Below the pieces are notes generated by a model that ran no database searches, had not been told where the DNA came from, and was given only the letters and a program-made list of their open reading frames with translations. From positions 88,482-152,481 of the forward strand of contig CAISBR010000147.1 of assembly GCA_903883645.1 (NCBI GenBank): DNA of 64,000 nucleotides, read 5' to 3'. This document shows, in pieces, positions 1 to 8,377 of the stretch. The stretch is from an uncultured Myxococcales bacterium (GTDB taxonomy: Bacteria > Myxococcota_A > UBA9042). The position numbers and the translations under genes were made by a program. Positions within the stretch are counted from its first letter, which is position 1, and each line of letters starts with the position of its first letter.

Positions 1-1884
1 AGCCAGCACGACGGCGAGCACGCCGAGCACAAGGGCACGCTGAGCGATCGCATTCGCCACGCGGTGGGCGAGGTGGTGCAGCCCACGGTGTACGCGCTGC
101 TGATTATTATTGCTGCGTATCTGCCGATTTTCCTTCTAGAACGTGTCGAGGGCCGCATCTTTGCCCCCATGTCAAACACGGTGGTGGCGGCGCTGCTGGG
201 CGCGCTGGTGTTCTCGCTGACCCTGGTGCCCGTGCTGGCGACGCTGGTGTGGCGCAAGCCCATGAAACATCGGGTTTCACCGGTGCTCAAGCTGGCGCAG
301 TGGGTCTACACGCCGACGCTGGCTTGGGCGATCAAGCACCCGTGGATCGTGCTGGGCGCGAGCACGGCTGGGCTGGTGATTTCGCTGCTGGCCGTGCCCA
401 AATTGGGTAGTGAATTCCTGCCCGAGCTGAACGAGGGCGCCATCTATGCCACGGTGACGCTGCCGTCGAACGTGAGCCTGGCGCAGGCGCGCACGCTGGT
501 GCCCAGATTTACGGAACTGCTTGAAAGTCTGCCGGTTGTTGAAGAGGTGTCGACCCAGCTGGGCCGGCCCGAAGACGGCACCGATGCCAAGCTGAGCAAC
601 AACCTTGAGGCGTTTATCAAGCTGAAGCATCCGGCGCTGTGGCCCAAGGAATACAAGGGGATCGACGACGTGGTGCGCGCTGGCAACAAGGCGCTCGAAG
701 AGATGCCGGGGCTCGACATCGGGTTTTCGCAGCCGATTCGCGACAACGTGAACGAGTCGATCTCGGGGCAGCAGGGGCAGATTGCGGTCAAGATCTACGG
801 CCACGACATGGCGTCGCTGCAGGCGTTGGCCGAGCAAACCAAGAACATTATTGCCAGAGTGCCGGGTGCGGCCGATGTGGGCCTGGTCAAGTCGGGCACG
901 GTGCCATCGCTGAAAGTGCAGCCGTCGCGGGCGGCCCTGTCGCGCTATGGCCTGGATATGGAAGATTTTCAGCATCTTGTGCAGGCAGCGCTGGGCGGCT
1001 CGCCGGTGGGCGTGTTTTGGGACGGCGAGATGAAGTTCGACGTGGTGATGCGCTACCCGCTGGCGGCCCGCGACGACTTGGAAAAGCTGCGGAAATTGCG
1101 GATTGCCGTGCCGGGCGGTACCTCGGTGCCGTTGGAAACGCTCGCCAAGACGGAGATTGGCTTTGGCCGGGCGTCGATCAACCGCGAAAATGGCCGGCGT
1201 TACATTGGTGTACGCATGAACGTGCGCGGTCGCGACATGGGCTCGTTTGTGACGGAAGCGCAGCAAAAGGTCAAAGCCGGGGTGAAAATGCCCGACGATG
1301 TGCAAGTGGAGTGGGGCGGCGAGTTCGAGAACAAGGAACGGGCGATGGCGCGGCTGGCGCTGGTGGTGCCGGTGGCGCTTTTGCTGACGCTCATCCTGCT
1401 TTTCCAGGCGTTTGGCCAGCTGGCGCCGGCGACGCTGGTGCTTTTGAACGTGCCGTTTGCGCTGATCGGCGGCGTGGCGGCGCTGGCGTGGATGAACATG
1501 CCGCTGAGCGTGGCGGCGGCGGTGGGCTTTATCGCGCTGATTGGCCAGGCCTCGCTGAACGGTGTGCTGGTGCTAACCGCGGTGCTCGACAGGCAAAAAC
1601 GTGGGCAATCCTTAGAGATGGCGCTGCGGATGGGCTGCCAAGAGCGGCTGCGGCCCGTGCTGATGACGGCGGCGCTGGCGGCGCTGGGTCTGGTGCCGGC
1701 GATGCTGAGCCACGGCATTGGCTCGGAGACGCAGCGGCCGATCGCGGCGGTGATTGTGGGCGGCACGCTGTCGGCCTGCGCGCTGACGCTGATTGTGCTG
1801 CCGGCGATGTACGGGCTGGCGGCGCCCTTCTTGGCCAAGGTGAGCGGCACCAAGCTCAAGCGCTCGGCGAGCCAGGCCAGCTAA
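1..1884 (+). CDS. Heavy-metal efflux RND permease (CusA/CzcA type), C-terminal part
   Basis: The reading frame is open from the first base, so the 5' end lies outside the window; 627 residues are visible of a family that is usually about 1,030-1,050. The visible part begins in a His-rich loop (HDGEHAEH), followed by a transmembrane bundle (VVQPTVYALLIIIAAYLP), the second periplasmic porter domain starting with GSEFLPELNEGAIYA, the QPIRDNVNESISG segment typical of heavy-metal RND pumps, and a last bundle of about five helices at residues 440-610. Such proteins form an inner-membrane trimer that exports metal cations (Cu/Ag or Co/Zn/Cd/Ni) through a tripartite complex using the proton gradient. 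The catalytic Asp region of TM4 is outside the window, so the metal cannot be assigned. A CusRS-like two-component system lies about 29 kb away; any link is inference. Confidence 0.9.
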   Translation, partial: SQHDGEHAEHKGTLSDRIRHAVGEVVQPTVYALLIIIAAYLPIFLLERVEGRIFAPMSNTVVAALLGALVFSLTLVPVLATLVWRKPMKHRVSPVLKLAQWVYTPTLAWAIKHPWIVLGASTAGLVISLLAVPKLGSEFLPELNEGAIYATVTLPSNVSLAQARTLVPRFTELLESLPVVEEVSTQLGRPEDGTDAKLSNNLEAFIKLKHPALWPKEYKGIDDVVRAGNKALEEMPGLDIGFSQPIRDNVNESISGQQGQIAVKIYGHDMASLQALAEQTKNIIARVPGAADVGLVKSGTVPSLKVQPSRAALSRYGLDMEDFQHLVQAALGGSPVGVFWDGEMKFDVVMRYPLAARDDLEKLRKLRIAVPGGTSVPLETLAKTEIGFGRASINRENGRRYIGVRMNVRGRDMGSFVTEAQQKVKAGVKMPDDVQVEWGGEFENKERAMARLALVVPVALLLTLILLFQAFGQLAPATLVLLNVPFALIGGVAALAWMNMPLSVAAAVGFIALIGQASLNGVLVLTAVLDRQKRGQSLEMALRMGCQERLRPVLMTAALAALGLVPAMLSHGIGSETQRPIAAVIVGGTLSACALTLIVLPAMYGLAAPFLAKVSGTKLKRSASQAS

Positions 1885-1956
1885 CGGGACGTTGGTCGAC
1901 AGCATCGACCGCCCTGCGCTACCCTTGTGCCACCCCACGCATAGAGGAGAGCGCCC

Positions 1957-2985
1957 GTGAGCAAGCAACAGCGCGACCGTATTGCCGAATTCTTGGCCGA
2001 GCCCACCGCCCATCGCGCCGTGGCGGTGCTGGCTTTTGTGGGGTCGCTGCTGTTGTTTCGGCATCTGGTGCTTTTGCTGGTGTTTTTTGTAGCGTTTGCC
2101 CGCTCGCTGGGCTGGCTGCTCGACCGGCTGCAGCCGCGGCTAGGCTTGAAACGTGGCGCGGTGCTGGGGCTACTTTTGCTGGTGGCGACGCTGGTTACGG
2201 GGCTGCTGGCCTGGCTGGGGGCGGCGACGCTGATGGCCCAGGCGGTCGAGCTGCGCCACACCCTGCCCGAGCGCATCGCCCAGTGGCGCGAGCTGCCCGA
2301 AGCCCATGCGCTGCAAGCGCACTTGCCCGATACGCAAAAGCTGGTCGAGGGTGTGCAACACTACGCCGCCGACGCGGTGGGCTGGCTGGCGGCGCTGGGT
2401 CACGCGCTGATTTACGTGGTGATTGGGCTCATCTTGGCGGTGGTCTACACGCTAGAACGCCACGAGATCGAGCAGTTTTCACAGGGCCTGCCCCCGCACT
2501 CGCTGCAAGGCACGCTGGTGCGCTGGCTGGGCCACACGGCCGATGCGGTGGTGGTCACGCTGCAGCTGCAGGTGGTGGTGGCGCTGTGCAATGCGGTGCT
2601 GACGTTGCCGCTGCTGGTGGTGCTGGGCATCCCGCATATCCCCGCGCTGACGCTGCTGATTTTTGTGTCGAGCTTGGTGCCGGTGGTGGGCAACCTGCTG
2701 TCGGGCGCGGTGCTGGCGTACTTGGCTTGGCAGGTGCACGGCGGGCTGGGCGTGGGGCTGTTCTTGGGTCTTACCGCGGTGTTGCATAAGATCGAGTCGT
2801 ACTACCTAAACCCGCGGCTGACGGCGCGGCACGTGCGGCTGCCCGGCTTTGTGCTGATCCTGAGTCTGCTGGCGTGGGAGCATCTGCTGGGGTTTGCAGG
2901 TCTCTTTGCCTCGTTTCCGTTCTTGTTTGTGGCGGGGCGCATCGCGGCGGAGTGGCGCGCCGAGCGGGCCGAAGAGGCGGCGTAG
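1957..2985 (+). CDS. AI-2E family transporter (PerM/UPF0118)
   Basis: This is a 342-residue polytopic membrane protein. It has paired N-terminal helices (about 24-50 and 65-95), a soluble segment of about 60 residues, then a run of hydrophobic helices ending near residue 330. The conserved C-terminal region contains PHIPALTLLIFVSSLVPVVGN and YYLNPRLTARHVRLPG, which are characteristic of the AI-2E/PerM family. The GTG start at 1957 is preceded by AGAGGAGA at good spacing. The family was named for autoinducer-2 export, but several members are Na+/H+ or other ion exchangers, so the substrate is not predictable. It lies 72 nt after the RND pump on the same strand and may be co-transcribed. Its length is normal for the family. 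Confidence 0.9.
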   Translation: MSKQQRDRIAEFLAEPTAHRAVAVLAFVGSLLLFRHLVLLLVFFVAFARSLGWLLDRLQPRLGLKRGAVLGLLLLVATLVTGLLAWLGAATLMAQAVELRHTLPERIAQWRELPEAHALQAHLPDTQKLVEGVQHYAADAVGWLAALGHALIYVVIGLILAVVYTLERHEIEQFSQGLPPHSLQGTLVRWLGHTADAVVVTLQLQVVVALCNAVLTLPLLVVLGIPHIPALTLLIFVSSLVPVVGNLLSGAVLAYLAWQVHGGLGVGLFLGLTAVLHKIESYYLNPRLTARHVRLPGFVLILSLLAWEHLLGFAGLFASFPFLFVAGRIAAEWRAERAEEAA

Positions 2986-2993
2986 CGTAGTTC

Positions 2994-3008
2994 GCGAAAT
3001 TATTTCGC
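2994..3008. terminator. Short inverted repeat between convergent genes
   Basis: GCGAAA-TTA-TTTCGC is a perfect 6-bp stem with a 3-nt loop, 8 nt after the AI-2E stop codon and ahead of the convergent dipeptidase end. It has no clear U-tract, so a terminator role is only possible. Confidence 0.25.
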
Positions 3009-3109
3009 ACGACCCCCGTAATTTGTTGCAGGCCCATCGCCAACACCGCGCTATGCCATAGCAAGTGCCCTAGTGGTCGCGGCTAAGTGTCAAAACTGAT
3101 CTCGGAAAA

Positions 3110-4135
3110 TTAGGCCCGATTCGGCCGAAGTCGCACCAAAGCCGCCCAGGCATTGCCCGAACATACCCGTGCGATGCGCTGTTCATTCCAGCCGCGTTCG
3201 AGCATCGCCGCCACCAGCCGCAGGTGCCCCAGGCCATCGCGCAGCTCGCCGGGCGGGGTAATCGCGCCGTCGAGGTCCGTGCCAATCGCCGCCACCGCTT
3301 CGCCGCCGACTGAAATAGCGTGCTCGGCGTGGATCAGCATGGCACCCAGCGTCGAATCGCCCAAGAAATTGCTGGCGGCAATGATGCCCACTACCCCGCC
3401 GCTGTCACCAATGGCGCGAATTTGTTCGTCGCTCAGGTTGCGCCAGTGCGGGGCAATGCCGGCGACGCCGGTGTGGGTGGCGACGAGCGGTCGGTCGCGG
3501 TCGTGGCAGGCCACGGCGTCCCAGAAGGTCTGCGGGTGGGCGTGGGCCAGATCGAGCCAGACGCGGTGGCGGTCCATGGCGGCAATTACCTCGCGGCCGC
3601 GGGCGCTTAGGCCCTTGTTGCGCTTGAAACTCAGCGGACTCGAGCTCGCGCCCAGCCCCGAGTCGGTCAGATGCACCAAGGTGGCGCGGGTGAGCCAGCC
3701 GTCGGCGAAGATCGCGTCGAGATCCCCAGCACTTTGCCACGCATTGGCCCCCTGCACCGCCGGCAAGATGGCGTGGCGACCGCTGGCGATTACGGCATGC
3801 GCCTGCTGGGCAGTCTGGGCAAAGGCCACCTCGCTGGGATGCTGGGCCACCCACGCAGAAAACGCTTGGCGATTGAGGGAGTAGGTGGCCTCGCGCGACG
3901 CCGCCGTACGGAAGGGATTGGTGGTCAGCGACCAGCCCGCCGCCGTCACCCCCGCCTCGCGCAGCCGCGGCAGGTCTAAATGGCCAAAGAAATGCCCGCG
4001 CAGCAGCCCCAAGCCGTGGCGAGCGGCGGGGTCGTAACCCCATAACCGCTTAGGAATCCACGTGTCGATATGCAAGTCGACCAGACCGTGCTGGGCCAGA
4101 AGCGTGCGGGCGGTTTCGAGGTGCTGCGGCGGCAT
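3110..4135 (-). CDS. Peptidase M19 (membrane dipeptidase family) with substituted metal ligand
   Basis: The 341-residue protein matches renal-dipeptidase-type zinc enzymes throughout. It has the N-terminal HxD pair (LVDLHIDTW, H22/D24), the LDLAHAH segment (H198), PLVATHTG (H221) and GTDLDG (about 286-290). These enzymes hydrolyse dipeptides, often D-containing, at a binuclear zinc centre. The position normally held by the bridging Glu (family pattern V-E-G) reads AVQG, so Q128 (codon 3752-3754, CAG) replaces it. This could weaken or change metal binding and activity. No signal peptide is visible, so a cytoplasmic location is likely. The ATG is the natural start, 15 residues before the first conserved block. 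The gene is convergent with the AI-2E gene and divergent from the lipoprotein at 4250. Family assignment is strong; catalytic competence is uncertain. Confidence 0.85.
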   Translation of the reverse strand: MPPQHLETARTLLAQHGLVDLHIDTWIPKRLWGYDPAARHGLGLLRGHFFGHLDLPRLREAGVTAAGWSLTTNPFRTAASREATYSLNRQAFSAWVAQHPSEVAFAQTAQQAHAVIASGRHAILPAVQGANAWQSAGDLDAIFADGWLTRATLVHLTDSGLGASSSPLSFKRNKGLSARGREVIAAMDRHRVWLDLAHAHPQTFWDAVACHDRDRPLVATHTGVAGIAPHWRNLSDEQIRAIGDSGGVVGIIAASNFLGDSTLGAMLIHAEHAISVGGEAVAAIGTDLDGAITPPGELRDGLGHLRLVAAMLERGWNEQRIARVCSGNAWAALVRLRPNRA

Positions 4136-4249
4136 AGCTGGCTCCTGGGCATGGGCGGCGATCGTGCCATGATGCGCGCGGCCCTGCTACTGTATCGGAA
4201 TGCCGGGCTCGCCCAAGGGTTGCAGATATGGACGGCGAAGAGGCTGACG

Positions 4250-4915
4250 ATGCGAGCGATCACGTTGAGTTTGTTAGTGCTTACCCAGGCGTGCGGCGTG
4301 CACTATTTGGCCCCGCTGCCGCTGCCGCCGCAGGCCACGCCGGCTGTGAGCCTGGTTGGGCGTACCCCCGCCGCGGGCGAGACGCTGGTCGAGCTTGAAG
4401 TGATGGGTGAGCCGGCGCGCGTCGACCGGATTGTGGGCCGCCAGCAGTACCCGCAGGTGACGTATTCGGGGCGCGGCCGCTATAGCCAGAGCCTGGTGCC
4501 GACCCTGCAGACTGTGCCGCTTTGCCAGGCGCCGTGCGTGGTTTCGCTGCCTCCGGGCGACCACGAGCTGCTGTTTACGGGGCTGGACCCGGCCACGCTG
4601 TCGACTAGCTCGGCGTTTGTGCGGGTGGGCAGCGAGCCGGCGGTGGTGCGCCACGTCATGGGCTACCGCGAGGACCACACCGGGCGGATGGTGGCGGCGA
4701 TTCTGCTGGGAAGTCTGGCCTTTTCGACGGGTCTGACCGGCACGGTGTTTGTGGCGGTCAACAGTCAGGTCAAGGGCGACGAGGCGCAGCTGGGCAACTT
4801 GGGGCTGACCCTGGCCGGCGTGGGGCTGCTGGCGGGGGCGGCGGCGGTGCTGCTGGGGCTGAATTCCGAGACGGTGGTGCAGCCGGGGGCGACGGCGGTG
4901 TATCCGGCCCACTAG
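4250..4915 (+). CDS. Putative lipoprotein with C-terminal hydrophobic segments
   Basis: I do not recognise a family. The ATG at 4250 gives 221 residues beginning with a short signal sequence, MRAITLSLLVLTQAC; Cys15 is a possible lipidation site, although the box (LTQAC) is not ideal. The open frame extends further upstream, but that extension overlaps the start of the divergent dipeptidase gene and lacks a signal sequence. Residues about 95-125 (CVVSLPPGDHELLFTG) resemble the surface loop of PEGA-like carbohydrate- or wall-associated modules. Two hydrophobic stretches, about 145-172 and 182-205, could be transmembrane hairpins. That would be unusual for a simple lipoprotein, so it may instead be a membrane protein with an uncleaved N-terminal anchor. 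It appears to be a single-gene unit, ending 162 nt before scpB. Confidence 0.6.
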   Translation: MRAITLSLLVLTQACGVHYLAPLPLPPQATPAVSLVGRTPAAGETLVELEVMGEPARVDRIVGRQQYPQVTYSGRGRYSQSLVPTLQTVPLCQAPCVVSLPPGDHELLFTGLDPATLSTSSAFVRVGSEPAVVRHVMGYREDHTGRMVAAILLGSLAFSTGLTGTVFVAVNSQVKGDEAQLGNLGLTLAGVGLLAGAAAVLLGLNSETVVQPGATAVYPAH

Positions 4916-5077
4916 TCGGAGACTCGACACGAAGCACTCTTGTGTCAGAACCATGATTTGCAAATGGAATTGACCCCTATCGTGTTGCTTATCAGGCCCC
5001 TGCCGATTGACGCCCCGCCCGCGCCGGCGCACAGTGCCGCCCCGCCGCACGTTTGGCAGGGGAGTCGCAGCAAGACC

Positions 5078-5857
5078 ATGGAACGCATTCGCATTGAACA
5101 CGACGGGCCGATCGCGACCATCGTGTTGGACTATCCGGCCAAGCGCAACATTCTGAGCAGCGCCTTAGTAGCTGAATTGGTGGCGGCGTTTGCCCAGTTT
5201 ACCGCAGCGAAGGCGCGGGTGGTGATTTTGCGGGCGGCGCCGGGCGTCAAGGTGTGGTCGGCCGGGCACGACATCGCCGAGCTGCCCGAAGGTCGCCGCG
5301 ATCCGCTGGGTTGGGACGATCCGCTGCGCGAGGTTATCCGCACGATCGAGACGTTTCCGGCGCCCGTGATCGCCCTGGTCGAGGGTGGCGTGTGGGGCGG
5401 CGCGGTCGAACTGGTGCTGGCGTGCGACATGATTCTGGCTACGCCGAATACGACGTTTGCTGTAACTCCAGCGCGTTTGGGCGTGCCCTACAACATGAGC
5501 GGCATGATGACGTTCATGAGCGCGGCGAGTCTGCGCATCGTGCGCGAGCTGGCGTTTACGGCGCGGCCCATCGATGCGGCGCGGGCCGAGCGGGTGGGCA
5601 TGATTAACCATGTGCTAGCCGCCGAGGAAATCGATGCCTTTGCTCTGGATATGGCCCAGGCGATTGTGGCGAACGCGCCGCTGTCGATCCAGGCGATGAA
5701 AGAGGAATTGCGGGTGTTGGCGGGTGCTAAGCCGCTGACGCCGCGCGGTTTTGAGAAGATTCAGGGGATGCGCCGGCTGGTGTACGACAGCCGCGACTAT
5801 GTCGAGGGGCTGCGGGCGTTTAAAGAGAAGCGGAGGCCGGTTTTTACGGGGGAGTAG
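5078..5857 (+). CDS. scpB: Methylmalonyl-CoA decarboxylase (crotonase fold)
   Basis: At 259 residues it matches E. coli ScpB/YgfG in length and blocks. These include the oxyanion-hole segment SAGHDIAELPEGRRDPL (61-77), the second oxyanion loop VEGGVWGGA (101-109), the PARLGVPYN segment with Tyr138, and the C-terminal KEELRVL and FEKIQGMRR-VYDS signatures. ScpB decarboxylates (R)-methylmalonyl-CoA to propionyl-CoA in the cytoplasm. The GRRDP and WGG blocks separate it from ordinary enoyl-CoA hydratases. The start is the ATG at 5078, where homology begins; the in-frame extension back to 4940 is low-complexity and unlike the family. A purine-rich AGGGGAG lies somewhat far upstream. No methylmalonyl-CoA mutase is nearby, so it is an isolated pathway gene here. 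Confidence 0.9.
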   Translation: MERIRIEHDGPIATIVLDYPAKRNILSSALVAELVAAFAQFTAAKARVVILRAAPGVKVWSAGHDIAELPEGRRDPLGWDDPLREVIRTIETFPAPVIALVEGGVWGGAVELVLACDMILATPNTTFAVTPARLGVPYNMSGMMTFMSAASLRIVRELAFTARPIDAARAERVGMINHVLAAEEIDAFALDMAQAIVANAPLSIQAMKEELRVLAGAKPLTPRGFEKIQGMRRLVYDSRDYVEGLRAFKEKRRPVFTGE

Positions 5858-5869
5858 CTGGCTGTGCCG

Positions 5870-5898
5870 TTGAGTCACCTTGCCGCGTAAGTTATACT
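5870..5898 (+). promoter_or_regulatory. Sigma-70-type promoter for the DUF2330 gene
   Basis: TTGAGT (5870-5875), 17-nt spacer, TATACT (5893-5898). The expected start near 5905 leaves a leader of about 43 nt before the ATG at 5948. Confidence 0.6.
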
Positions 5899-5947
5899 CC
5901 TCGCGTTGCTCCAAGCGAACACGCTCACCCATCTTAGAGGTCACCCC

Positions 5948-7069
5948 ATGCGCAAGAACCTGCTTTTACTCGCTCTTTTTGTGTCATTGCTGCCTGCGCG
6001 GCCTAGTCTCGCGTGCATTCACGCCCCGTCGGAGAACGCCGATGTCGCGCAAGACCGGCTCGAGGCGGGAGTATTTTACTCGAAGGGGCGCGAAGTCCTT
6101 GTCTTGTCGTCCGAAATCACGGTCGGCACCAAGGGTCCGGCGTCGCTCGGCTGGGTGACGGCGGTGCCGGCCCAACCCGATGCTTACGGCACGGTAGATG
6201 CACAATTTCTAAAAGATCTCGCTGATTTTGTGCTGCCCAACCAGCAAAATAGCTACGACGGCGACGCGGGTAGCAGCGATGGCGACACATCCAAGGGCGG
6301 CATCGACATCCAAGTGCCAGTCAAGGCGGGCCCGTACACGATTACGGCCATCAAAGTCAGCGGCGCCGATGGGGTTGCCGCGCTGGCCACCTGGCTCAAA
6401 GACAACGGCTATGTCGCGCTACCTATCGAAATTTCTAAGTATTATGCCGACGCGGGCTGGACGTTCTTGGCGGTCAAAGTCACGCCCGACACCGCGCAGA
6501 CCGCGCTGAACGCCGGCGTGCTGCCTTCGCTGCGCATCGACTTCAAGTCGCCGAACGCGATTGTGCCCTTTAAGATGGAGGCCGGCAGCCCCAAATTTGA
6601 CTCGCGGGTGGTGGTGCTAAGTGACATGGAGCCGACCAATACCGCCGACTTGGCCGATTGGGGCTTTCAGCCGCCAGTTAAGCGCAAGCTCGCCGAAGTG
6701 CCGGCAGCGCTGACGAGTCAGCTGGCCACCGTTGCCCCTGGCATGGATTTTTCGGCGACTGCGGCGTGGCAAGTGCTGGGCCTTCGCCCAGAGGCGCCGC
6801 TCAACCAAACAGGTACCGAAATCCTGAAGTGGAAGAACGACTTTCACCTGGTCATGGCGTCGGTGATTGCGCCGCAGGGCGATACCGTGAGTGGGGATTC
6901 GACTACAGGCACCGCAGACGCTGGTACGGCCACGGCCGCGAGCAGCAGCTCTAGCTCGGGGTGCCGTGCGGCGCCGGTGGCGGGTGCGGACCTGGCGGGC
7001 CTGCTGACCGGGCTGGCAGTGGCGGCGCTGGCAGTGGCGGCGCTGGCGGTGCGGCGGCGGCGTGCCTGA
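5948..7069 (+). CDS. DUF2330 exported protein with MYXO-CTERM-like anchor
   Basis: The 373-residue protein has a Sec signal peptide (MRKNLLLLALFVSLLPARPSLA, then CIHAP), a DUF2330-like body and a C-terminal tripartite tail. The body carries blocks such as LGWVTAVPAQP, LATWLKDNGY and AGWTFLAVKV, which recur in DUF2330 proteins of Myxococcota. The tail is a Ser-rich linker with an invariant-looking Gly-Cys (SSSSGCR), one transmembrane helix and a final RRRR cluster. This matches the MYXO-CTERM sorting signal, which is believed to direct cell-surface attachment. The molecular function of DUF2330 is unknown. The ATG at 5948 was chosen because it opens the signal peptide and follows TTAGAGG; the frame is open a little further upstream to 5906. 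It has its own promoter and appears monocistronic. Confidence 0.8.
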   Translation: MRKNLLLLALFVSLLPARPSLACIHAPSENADVAQDRLEAGVFYSKGREVLVLSSEITVGTKGPASLGWVTAVPAQPDAYGTVDAQFLKDLADFVLPNQQNSYDGDAGSSDGDTSKGGIDIQVPVKAGPYTITAIKVSGADGVAALATWLKDNGYVALPIEISKYYADAGWTFLAVKVTPDTAQTALNAGVLPSLRIDFKSPNAIVPFKMEAGSPKFDSRVVVLSDMEPTNTADLADWGFQPPVKRKLAEVPAALTSQLATVAPGMDFSATAAWQVLGLRPEAPLNQTGTEILKWKNDFHLVMASVIAPQGDTVSGDSTTGTADAGTATAASSSSSSGCRAAPVAGADLAGLLTGLAVAALAVAALAVRRRRA

Positions 7070-7381
7070 GGCGGCGTGCGGCGCGAAGGTCTGACCAGCC
7101 ATACCGGACGCCGACAGTCCTAGCGCTCGCGGGCACCACATGGCGCAGATTCGCCGAAAACCAGGGCGATTTTCAGAACGTGTCTCTCGGCGCAGAAAAG
7201 GCCCGACACCCAACGCAAACCGGGTACCGCCGCTCTGTCTCGCCGCAACCTGTAGCAAATTCACAACCGGTCACAACGACAGCAGGTCGTACTAGTTGCG
7301 CCGCAGCATACGCCCAAAAATGCCCGCGCGCCGGCAAGGCCAAAAACTCGCCACCCCACCCTGCTGTGGCATCCTAGCCCC
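7070..7381. other. Intergenic region, 312 nt
   Basis: This is the spacer between the DUF2330 gene and xerC/D. I find no convincing ORF, RNA fold or promoter hexamer pair. The xerC promoter must lie here or further upstream. Confidence 0.5.
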
Positions 7382-8377
7382 ATGGAACTCGCCGCCACCC
7401 CGCCCGATCTCAGCCCCGTCGCCACCCCGCCGGCCGCCCGCCAACACGTGCTGCGCGAGCCTGTCGACGCCTTTTTGCACCACCTCAAGGTCGAGCGCGC
7501 CCTGTCCCAGCACTCGATCCGCGCGTACGCCGTCGACCTGGCGCACTATGCCGAATGGCTGCAAACCCAGGGCCGCAGCGTCGAAAACGCCGAACGCGAC
7601 GCAGTGCACGAGTACCTGGCCTCGCTGCACGACCACTTGGCTGCCAGCTCGGTGGCGCGGCGGATGTCGACGATCCGCAGCTTTTACAAGTTCTTACAGC
7701 GCATGGACCGGGTCAGCTCTAGCCCGATCGAAGGGGTGCGCGGGCCGCGCCAGTCTAAGACGCTGCCCAGGATGCTCAGTGTCGACGAGATTATTGCCCT
7801 TTTGACCCGGCCGCTTGAGGGCGACGACGGCGATCCCCTGCTGCAGCTGCGCGACGTGGCCCTGATCGAGCTGATGTACGGCGCCGGCCTGCGCGTGTCC
7901 GAGCTGGTGGGCCTAGATGTGCTGAACATGCGCGACGCCGAGCGGCTGGTGCGGGTGCGCGGCAAGGGCAATAAAACCCGAATCGTTCCGTATGGTACCA
8001 AGGCGCAAGAGGCGCTGCGGGCGTGGCTGCCGGCGCGCAAGTCGCTGCTCGAGCGCAGTCGCCAGTCGGGGGCCGTGCACAGCGATGCCGAGGTGGCGCT
8101 TTTCTTGAACTGGCGCGGCACCCGCTTGAGTACGCGGTCGGTGGCGCGGATGCTCGAAAAGCGCTGCATTCAAGCCGGCTTTCATGCCACGATCAACCCC
8201 CACGCGCTGCGGCACTCGTTTGCCACCCATCTGCTCGACGCGGGCGGCGATATCCGCGAAGTGCAAGAATTGCTTGGTCATGCTCGCCTATCGACCACCC
8301 AGCGCTACACCCACGCGTCCACGGCGCACCTGATGCGGGTCTACGACAAGGCGCACCCGCGGGCCAAGGCGTCGTAA
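7382..8377 (+). CDS. Tyrosine recombinase XerC/XerD type
   Basis: At 331 residues this is a full-length tyrosine recombinase. The N-terminal SAM-like core-binding domain (about 24-110, with FLHHLKVERALSQHSIRAY) is followed by the catalytic domain. The active-site set is complete: R171 (AGLRVSEL), K195 (RGKGNK), H274 and R277 (HALRHSFATHLL), H300 (LLGHARLSTTQRYTH) and the nucleophile Y309. Such enzymes resolve chromosome dimers at dif during division. Length and motifs fit housekeeping XerC/D rather than an integrase; there is no tRNA, att repeat or mobile gene cargo nearby. The sequence alone does not settle C versus D. The start ATG overlaps the last upstream bases at CCCC-ATG without a strong ribosome binding site. 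The stop overlaps the next start by 1 nt (TAATG), so the downstream gene is probably translationally coupled. Confidence 0.93.
   Translation: MELAATPPDLSPVATPPAARQHVLREPVDAFLHHLKVERALSQHSIRAYAVDLAHYAEWLQTQGRSVENAERDAVHEYLASLHDHLAASSVARRMSTIRSFYKFLQRMDRVSSSPIEGVRGPRQSKTLPRMLSVDEIIALLTRPLEGDDGDPLLQLRDVALIELMYGAGLRVSELVGLDVLNMRDAERLVRVRGKGNKTRIVPYGTKAQEALRAWLPARKSLLERSRQSGAVHSDAEVALFLNWRGTRLSTRSVARMLEKRCIQAGFHATINPHALRHSFATHLLDAGGDIREVQELLGHARLSTTQRYTHASTAHLMRVYDKAHPRAKAS

Noticed and set aside
639..2789. 716-residue plus-strand frame across the RND pump and AI-2E genes
   Set aside because: It is Arg/Ala/Gly-rich with no domain or start signal and overlaps two genes with clear homology in another frame; it is a product of high GC.
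4940..5077. N-terminal extension of scpB to an upstream ATG
   Set aside because: The extra residues are Pro/Ala-rich and absent from the family, and homology begins exactly at the ATG at 5078.
7382..8377. Tyrosine recombinase as evidence of an integrated element
   Set aside because: XerC/D-like length and motifs, no tRNA, direct repeats or mobile cargo nearby; treated as housekeeping.
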